NCBI GenBank assembly: GCA_031410915.1
Contig: JANNZY010000092.1
Coordinates: 1 to 5,185 of the forward strand
DNA from: WLMZ01 sp031410915
GTDB taxonomy: Bacteria > Actinomycetota > Acidimicrobiia > Acidimicrobiales > Ilumatobacteraceae
Length of the DNA stretch: 5,185 nt
Direction of reading: 5' to 3'
Shown: piece after piece, positions 1-3,533 of the stretch
Layout: every line of letters starts with the position of its first letter
Position numbering within the stretch: the first letter of the stretch is position 1
The notes under the pieces: generated by a model
The model's database searches: none
What the model was told of the DNA's origin: nothing
Seen by the model: the letters and a program-made list of their open reading frames with translations, nothing else
Program-made: the position numbers and the translations under genes

Positions 1-12
1 GTTCGCTGCGAT

Positions 13-459
13 TCAGCCGTCGCCGCGACGAGGCGACTCGTCGGCGACGGCGCGGTGGATCTCGAACCACACGGTGCGACCGAACGGCGTGGTCTCGACG
101 CCCCACGCCGACGGCACCTCGAGCAATACCGCGAGACGCAGTCCGCCGAGTTCGGGATGGCTCGGGTCGTTGACGAGGCTCGGCATCTCGCCGCCTCCGT
201 CGGTGACCTCGACCCGCAGCCAACCTGACTGCGGCGAATGCCAGGCAGCCAGGCGACACTCGCCGGACGCGTAGGTCAACGAGTGGGTAACGACCTCGCT
301 CGTCGCGAGCAGGGCGTTCTCCCACAGCCCGTCGTCGCTGGCGGCACCGAGCAGGGCACGAATGGCCGCCCGCGCATCGTGTGGCGCCGTGATCACACGA
401 TCGAGCCCTATCTCCAAGTCTGGGATCAGATCAGCCATTGCCCCTGCTATTCCCGCCAT
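13..459 (-). CDS. RsbW-like ATP-binding (HATPase_c_2) regulatory protein with degenerate motifs
   Basis: This 148-residue cytoplasmic protein resembles the stand-alone GHKL ATPase domains of anti-sigma factors and serine-protein kinases (RsbW/SpoIIAB type), which bind ATP and sequester sigma or anti-anti-sigma partners. The fold signature is seen in order: an N-box-like SEVVTHS (residues 54-60), a G1-like VEVTDGGGEMP (83-93, Asp87 kept), a G2-like GGLRL (105-109), and the closing WGVETTPFGRTVWFE (119-133). The N-box Asn is replaced by His59 (codon CAC at 283-285), and the G2 box lacks its usual second glycine, so ATP/Mg binding and kinase activity are doubtful. Length is typical for single-domain members. 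An in-frame stop just upstream makes ATG 459 the first possible start; ATG 438 (Met8) is an alternative, and neither has a strong ribosome binding site. It lies 37 bp downstream of the WYL regulator in the same direction and is probably co-transcribed with it. The partner is unknown. Confidence 0.78.
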   Translation of the reverse strand: MAGIAGAMADLIPDLEIGLDRVITAPHDARAAIRALLGAASDDGLWENALLATSEVVTHSLTYASGECRLAAWHSPQSGWLRVEVTDGGGEMPSLVNDPSHPELGGLRLAVLLEVPSAWGVETTPFGRTVWFEIHRAVADESPRRGDG

Positions 460-496
460 CGCGCGTCTTCAAACGAAGTGTCCCTCGTGTGACATG

Positions 497-1492
497 CTAC
501 GAGTTATCCGCCATCAGGCGCGCTCCCAGGAGGCGCATCTCTTCGCGTACTGCGGGAGAGTCGAGGACTTCACAGCGAAACGGCATGCTCGCCACGTAGC
601 GGGCGATCCAGTCGGCGTCGCCACCGATCTCGACAAGTGCGTGGCGATCGTCGTCCGGATCCCCACGCACGATTCCGACCGTGGGAGAGACCTCGTGCGA
701 GGCGCGTTCGGGGGACACGAAGAAGCGCACCGTGGCACTGCTGTCGTAGGCATTGACGGCCAGGCCGGCGGCGACCAACTTGGCCGCGTCGGGCAACGGC
801 TCGGCGCGCTCGAATCGCGCGCCGCTGTTGCGGACGCGGCTGATGCGGTCGAGGCGAAACGTGCGCCAGTCGCCGCGGTCGAGGTCGTACGCAACCAGGT
901 ACCAGCGGCGTCGGACAGACACCAGCCGGAAGGGCTCGGTATGACGCATCGTGTGGGCGCCCTCCCCGGATCGGTAGTCGAAGCGAACACGCTCGCATCG
1001 CTCACAGGCCAACGCGACGGACATGAGCGTCTCGATGTCATTGCCGGCCGCCTCGTCCGCGTTGCGATTCGTCGCGCTGTCGTCGAACGGGTCGGGGTAC
1101 CGTTCGACTTCGACCACGACTGCGGTCAGCGCGGCGACCCGCTCACGCAGGTTGGTCGGCAGCACCTGGCCCAGCTTGGTCAGCGCGCTGAGCGCGGCCT
1201 CGGCGATCATCGGGGCCGAGCGCTGGGCGACATCGTGCAGCGCCACTGCGATGGACACCGCCTCGTCGTCGTCCAGCAATAACGGTGGCAGACGACCGCC
1301 GGCCCCGAGCGAGTAGCCGCCGTACGGACCCGTGACGGACTGGATGGGGTAGCCGAGTTCGCGCAGTCGGGTGATGTCGCGCCGCACGGAGCGCTCCGTC
1401 ACTTCGAACCGTTCGGCCAGCTCGTCGGCGCGCCAACGGGCGCGCGACGACATCAGCGTGAGGAGACGGAGGAGGCGTGCGGGGGTGTCCAC
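497..1492 (-). CDS. WYL-domain transcriptional regulator (YafY/PafBC-like architecture)
   Basis: This is a DNA-binding regulator of the HTH-WYL-WCX family, whose WYL domain senses a ligand, often a nucleotide or nucleic acid, in characterised members. Counting from GTG 1492 (331 aa), residues 4-61 form the winged helix (ARLLRLLTLM, then LAERFEVTERSVRRDITRLRE in two parts, and the wing GPYGGYSLG). The WYL domain spans about 150-220, with the signature RRRWYLVAYD and then TFRLDRIS. The C-terminal WCX-like region runs to the end, starting near ATVRFFV. The length is normal for the family. The longer frame opens at TTG 1555, but that codon has no ribosome binding site and adds a Pro/Ser-rich tail before the first HTH helix. 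GTG 1492 has GGAG (minus strand, 1502-1505) nine bases upstream and puts the palindrome 1529-1551 outside the gene, so it is preferred. The gene leads a likely operon with the RsbW-like gene and is divergent from the small gene at 1641. Its regulon is not shown by sequence; self-regulation is likely. Confidence 0.9.
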   Translation of the reverse strand: MDTPARLLRLLTLMSSRARWRADELAERFEVTERSVRRDITRLRELGYPIQSVTGPYGGYSLGAGGRLPPLLLDDDEAVSIAVALHDVAQRSAPMIAEAALSALTKLGQVLPTNLRERVAALTAVVVEVERYPDPFDDSATNRNADEAAGNDIETLMSVALACERCERVRFDYRSGEGAHTMRHTEPFRLVSVRRRWYLVAYDLDRGDWRTFRLDRISRVRNSGARFERAEPLPDAAKLVAAGLAVNAYDSSATVRFFVSPERASHEVSPTVGIVRGDPDDDRHALVEIGGDADWIARYVASMPFRCEVLDSPAVREEMRLLGARLMADNS

Positions 1493-1501
1493 GAAGGGCT
1501 G

Positions 1502-1507
1502 CTCCAG
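1502..1507 (-). promoter_or_regulatory. Ribosome binding site favouring the GTG 1492 start
   Basis: On the minus strand this reads CTGGAG. Its GGAG core sits nine bases before GTG 1492 and matches the 16S anti-Shine-Dalgarno sequence. No comparable sequence precedes the alternative TTG start at 1555. Confidence 0.55.
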
Positions 1508-1528
1508 GTGGTTCGGAGGTGGTTTTGA

Positions 1529-1551
1529 TTGCGGACCTGAACTGTCCGCAA
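1529..1551. promoter_or_regulatory. Perfect inverted repeat, candidate operator of the WYL regulator
   Basis: The arms TTGCGGAC (1529-1536) and GTCCGCAA (1544-1551) are exact reverse complements around the 7-bp spacer CTGAACT. The dyad lies 37 bp upstream of the preferred GTG start of the regulator, at the predicted transcription start of its promoter, and about 90 bp before the divergent small gene. A plus-strand -10-like TATGTT (1559-1564) lies just beyond it. A regulator bound here could control both directions. Binding by this particular WYL protein is inferred from position; transcribed leftward, the same bases could also form a leader hairpin. Confidence 0.5.
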
Positions 1552-1554
1552 CCA

Positions 1555-1582
1555 AGCGTATGTTCGATCATGACAGTGACAG
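1555..1582 (-). promoter_or_regulatory. Candidate promoter of the WYL regulator
   Basis: On the minus strand CTGTCA (1577-1582, 4 of 6 to TTGACA) is followed after 16 bp by TACGCT (1555-1560, a TAnnnT -10). Transcription would start near 1548-1549, inside the palindrome 1529-1551, giving a leader of about 55 nt to GTG 1492. The -35 is one copy of a tandem TGACAG (plus strand, 1571-1576 and 1577-1582). Matches are modest for a GC-rich genome. Confidence 0.3.
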
Positions 1583-1599
1583 ACGATGCAATCAAGACC

Positions 1600-1622
1600 A
1601 CCGGTCTCGCCGCGAGATCGGT
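1600..1622 (+). promoter_or_regulatory. Leader hairpin just upstream of the small gene's ribosome binding site
   Basis: ACCGGTCTCG (1600-1609) pairs with CGAGATCGGT (1613-1622) across a CCG loop. This gives ten base pairs, nine Watson-Crick and one G-U (1604/1618). The stem ends six bases before the ribosome binding site of the gene starting at 1641, so it would lie in that gene's 5' leader. No T tract follows, so it is not a standard terminator on the plus strand. It may influence translation or mRNA stability, or be a second protein-binding dyad. Confidence 0.4.
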
Positions 1623-1627
1623 CGATG

Positions 1628-1634
1628 AAAGGGA
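1628..1634 (+). promoter_or_regulatory. Ribosome binding site of the small gene
   Basis: AAAGGGA ends six bases before ATG 1641 and nine before the adjacent ATG 1644. It is a partial match to the Shine-Dalgarno consensus, at good spacing, and supports translation of the short frame that follows. Confidence 0.45.
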
Positions 1635-1640
1635 CCCCCG

Positions 1641-1790
1641 ATGATGAACGCCGACGTGAACTGGCAGCTCTCCCACGATCGTCAGACCCGATACGTGAGC
1701 GCCTCGCGCAACTGGCGGCGCGCGCACGACGCGGCACCAGACGAACGTCTCGGTACGGTGCGGGCGCCCCGGTCGCGGCACCTGCGGTGA
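1641..1790 (+). CDS. Small Arg-rich protein (48-49 aa), divergent from the WYL regulator
   Basis: This short frame encodes a basic protein beginning MMNADVNWQLSHDRQ and continuing with TRYVSASRNWRRAHDAAPD. Evidence for translation is a ribosome binding site at 1628-1634, two consecutive ATG codons (1641, 1644), and codon composition typical of high-GC genes. By hand count, third positions are about 83% G/C and second positions about 57%. The N-terminal pattern, M-N-x-D followed by QL and R-Q, resembles tiny uncharacterised actinobacterial proteins; this is recalled likeness, not a search result. There is no signal peptide, membrane segment or cysteine motif. Helix is plausible for residues 5-30, while the basic tail looks disordered. 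The gene is divergent from the WYL regulator, with the palindrome between them, which is the usual place for a regulator's target, and it converges on the amidohydrolase with 24 bp between the stop codons. Function is unknown. Confidence 0.5.
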   Translation: MMNADVNWQLSHDRQTRYVSASRNWRRAHDAAPDERLGTVRAPRSRHLR

Positions 1791-1798
1791 GCGCTCAC
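1787..1798. repeat. 12-bp perfect palindrome over the small gene's stop codon
   Basis: GTGAGCGCTCAC is fully self-complementary and covers the TGA stop (1788-1790), between two convergent genes. With no loop it makes a poor terminator. It coincides with the core of the symmetric lac operator, the type of site bound by LacI-family repressors, but no such regulator is in the window. About one 12-bp palindrome is expected by chance in 5 kb. Confidence 0.3.
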
Positions 1799-1814
1799 TC
1801 GCGGCCGGGCAGGC

Positions 1815-3002
1815 TCAGAGCTGGAACAGGGCGCGCGCGTTGTCGCCGATGAACTTGCGCCGATCCGCCTCCGGGAACATGGCGACGAGCTCGTTGAGAT
1901 CGTGGATGTACTCAGGGGTGTGATCGGCGTGCGGGAAATCGGACGCCCACAGGAATCGCTCGACGCCGAACCGTTCGGCCAGGCTCGGGATCGTGCGTTC
2001 GTCCGGATCGCAACTGATCCAGATCCGCTCGCGGAAGTAGTCGCTCGGCTTGTGCTGCAGCGGCACACGGTCGCCGATGAAGGTGTGCCCGTAGACGGCG
2101 TCGATGCGGTCGAGCCAGTACCCGATCCAGCCCCCACCGGATTCCAGCACCAGCACCTTCAGGCGCGGGAAGGTGTCAAACACGCCGTAGTCGAACAAGG
2201 TCGTGAACTGGTGGCGCACCCCATCGCTGGCCTGCACCGACGCCAGCAACCGCAGCTGCTTCACGTTCTCCCACGAGCCCATGCGCGTGCCCTTGGTCCA
2301 CTGCGGCTCGAACGTCGGATGGATCGCCAGTGGCACGTCCAAGTCCTGCGCGGCGGCGAACACCGGGTTGTTGCTCGGATGGCCGAGCGGCCGGCCGTCG
2401 TGGGTGAATGGCGCGACGTAGGCTCCCTTGGCACCCGTACCCACGGCACGCTCCAACTCGCGGGCAGCGGCCTGTGGATCGCTCAGCGAGAGGTGGGCCG
2501 TGGGCACGAGGCGTCGCGAATCTGCGCAGAACTCACAGATCCACCGGTTGTAGGCGCGGGTGTAGGCCTGCGACAGTGGCGGGTCGGTGACCTCGGCCTC
2601 CCACAGCAAGCCGACCGTCGTGTAGAGGATCGCGATGTCGATGTTCTCGGCGTCCAAGACCTCCAACCGCTCGGCGGGATCCATCGATCCGTAGGGTGCT
2701 TCGTGCAGGTACGTGCGCGCGGGATCGCGTTGCATCGCGCCGATGTCGGGCGCGCCCATCGCGCCAAGGGTCGAGGGGAAGCCCCGCCGGCTCATCTGCG
2801 AACGCTGGCCGCCGACCTCGAGTTCCTCGAGGCCTTGCTCGTCGACGGTGATCCGCAACGCTCGGTCGCGGAACTCCGGATCGATGTATGACTCCCACAG
2901 GTCCGGCGGCTCCAGGATGTGGCCGTCGGCGTCGACGGCACCGTCGAAGGCCACCCGGTGCGTGTCGTGCAGGGGCTTGCTGGACGCAATGGCAACGGTC
3001 AT
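1815..3002 (-). CDS. Amidohydrolase-family metal-dependent hydrolase/decarboxylase (COG2159, Amidohydro_2)
   Basis: This 395-residue enzyme has the TIM-barrel fold of the Amidohydro_2 family, which includes ACMS decarboxylase and gamma-resorcylate decarboxylase. Members hydrolyse or non-oxidatively decarboxylate small, often aromatic, substrates with one divalent metal. The expected ligands are visible: D26-x-H28 in VDADGHILEP on the first strand, H228 in LAIHP, and D355 in LWASDFPHAD near the end. E287 in LESGGGWIGYWLDR is another conserved family position. Length is usual and the frame intact. There is no signal peptide, so it should be cytoplasmic. The D-x-H first-strand pattern parallels the E/H-x-H of the decarboxylases, but substrate cannot be read from sequence. 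The gene stands alone, convergent with the small gene and divergent from the sigma fusion. ATG 3002 has no Shine-Dalgarno sequence but a -10-like element ends seven bases upstream, suggesting a leaderless mRNA. Confidence 0.9.
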   Translation of the reverse strand: MTVAIASSKPLHDTHRVAFDGAVDADGHILEPPDLWESYIDPEFRDRALRITVDEQGLEELEVGGQRSQMSRRGFPSTLGAMGAPDIGAMQRDPARTYLHEAPYGSMDPAERLEVLDAENIDIAILYTTVGLLWEAEVTDPPLSQAYTRAYNRWICEFCADSRRLVPTAHLSLSDPQAAARELERAVGTGAKGAYVAPFTHDGRPLGHPSNNPVFAAAQDLDVPLAIHPTFEPQWTKGTRMGSWENVKQLRLLASVQASDGVRHQFTTLFDYGVFDTFPRLKVLVLESGGGWIGYWLDRIDAVYGHTFIGDRVPLQHKPSDYFRERIWISCDPDERTIPSLAERFGVERFLWASDFPHADHTPEYIHDLNELVAMFPEADRRKFIGDNARALFQL

Positions 3003-3009
3003 GGCGCGA

Positions 3010-3015
3010 ACGCTA
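3010..3015 (-). promoter_or_regulatory. -10-like element for a leaderless amidohydrolase transcript
   Basis: On the minus strand this reads TAGCGT (TAnnnT), ending seven bases before ATG 3002. That would place the transcription start at or next to the start codon, as in the leaderless genes common in actinobacteria, and fits the absence of a ribosome binding site. No good -35 is visible 16-18 bp upstream. Confidence 0.3.
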
Positions 3016-3332
3016 GAACTGTCGCAGCGCCGGTCTCGTGTCGGGCGTCGTGGCCCGGTTCGGTCGAGCGGAACCGCTTGTGCTCAACGGTGCCCGAGTC
3101 GACGACCGCCGCCGGGGCTGACCGTTACGGGCTGAATGCTGACCACTCCGTTGCACAACCGTCACACTCCGGCCGTCACGCAAGTGCGACACCGGGCTTG
3201 TGATGGGTGAGTTCCGGGAGCATCCGGAGCGAACCGTTCGAAAACGAGGGACGCGATGCAACGATCGCCGAACCAGCAGATCCGCAGCCCAAGCGGCTGA
3301 CGTCGCTGCGACGCCTTCGGGTGGCGCGCGAG

Positions 3333-3366
3333 GCCCGGGGTTCGACCTGGCGGGTCGGCCCCGGGC
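3333..3366. other. Strong 34-nt hairpin in the intergenic region
   Basis: GCCCGGGG (3333-3340) pairs with CCCCGGGC (3359-3366). Inside, CGACC (3343-3347) pairs with GGTCG (3353-3357) around the loop TGGCG. The junction is TT opposite G, where one T-G wobble can form, giving 13 Watson-Crick pairs with one small bulge. Neither strand has a following T tract, and no known gene ends here, so it is not an ordinary terminator. It could belong to an unrecognised small RNA or leader. Confidence 0.4.
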
Positions 3367-3429
3367 GGAGTCGATGAACCACGTCCGCCAACGCAAACCT
3401 GTGTCAGCACGAGATCGTCCCGAGTCGGA

Positions 3430-3446
3430 GACCACTAAGAGTGGTC
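3430..3446. promoter_or_regulatory. Perfect 7-bp-stem inverted repeat upstream of the sigma-fusion promoter
   Basis: GACCACT (3430-3436) and AGTGGTC (3440-3446) are exact reverse complements around AAG. The dyad ends 28 bp before the putative -35, a position suited to an activator or repressor site. It could also end a transcript from the intergenic region, though no T tract follows on the plus strand. Confidence 0.35.
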
Positions 3447-3474
3447 GGCACAGCCGTCCGCTCTGCGGGAGTGT

Positions 3475-3504
3475 TTCATCTGTCACCCTCGGTGGGCATA
3501 GGAT
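3475..3504 (+). promoter_or_regulatory. Candidate promoter of the sigma/anti-sigma fusion gene
   Basis: TTCATC (3475-3480, 3 of 6 to TTGACA) lies 18 bp before TAGGAT (3499-3504, 4 of 6 to TATAAT). TAGGAT is a common form of the actinobacterial housekeeping -10. Transcription would begin near 3511, about 23 nt before ATG 3534 and inside or beside a TGTGT-CA-ACACA dyad (3504-3515) that could act as an operator. This placement excludes the upstream GTG 3441 as the start. Confidence 0.4.
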
Positions 3505-3519
3505 GTGTCAACACAGACT

Positions 3520-3530
3520 CCTCCGGAGGT
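3520..3530 (+). promoter_or_regulatory. Ribosome binding site embedded in a palindrome
   Basis: GGAGGT (3525-3530) is a near-perfect Shine-Dalgarno sequence starting nine bases before ATG 3534 and decides that start over GTG 3441. It is immediately preceded by its own complement CCTCC (3520-3524), the same as the anti-Shine-Dalgarno core of 16S rRNA. With no loop the two cannot fold fully on themselves; CCT/AGG with a CCGG loop or intermolecular pairing remains possible. Confidence 0.65.
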
Positions 3531-3533
3531 CGG

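Larger units (their letters stand above)
3003..3533. other. Long divergent intergenic region (531 bp) without a convincing gene
   Basis: Both flanking genes start here and read outward. Open frames on both strands are Arg/Ser/Pro-rich, lack recognisable domains, and are read as noncoding. The region holds the amidohydrolase -10 (3010-3015), a sequence resembling the WYL palindrome (3006-3026), an 11-bp dyad CGAACCGTTCG (3230-3240), a 14-codon mini-frame with a GAGGG site (3256-3300), two hairpins (3333-3366, 3430-3446) and the sigma-fusion promoter (3475-3504). No tRNA or CRISPR pattern was seen. Confidence 0.6.

Noticed and set aside
362..1282. Plus-strand 306-codon open frame antisense to the WYL gene
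   Set aside because: It lies opposite a gene with clear HTH and WYL signatures; its translation is Ala/Arg/Val/Gly-rich with no domain, as expected for the complement of a high-GC gene.
1787..1798. True LacI-family operator or bidirectional terminator at GTGAGCGCTCAC
   Set aside because: No LacI-type gene is nearby, the site sits at convergent gene ends and lacks a loop and T tract; a palindrome of this length is expected about once by chance in this window.
1902..2891. Plus-strand 329-codon open frame antisense to the amidohydrolase
   Set aside because: The minus strand carries the metal-ligand motifs in the right order and spacing; the plus frame has no recognisable motif.
3013..3486. Minus-strand 157-codon frame filling the intergenic region
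   Set aside because: Ser/Arg/Pro-rich with no domain or good ribosome binding site, and its start overlaps the likely sigma-fusion promoter. A fast-evolving gene cannot be fully excluded.
3441..3533. N-terminal extension of the sigma fusion from GTG 3441
   Set aside because: It would include the likely -35, -10 and ribosome binding site, and the extra 31 residues do not resemble sigma N-termini.
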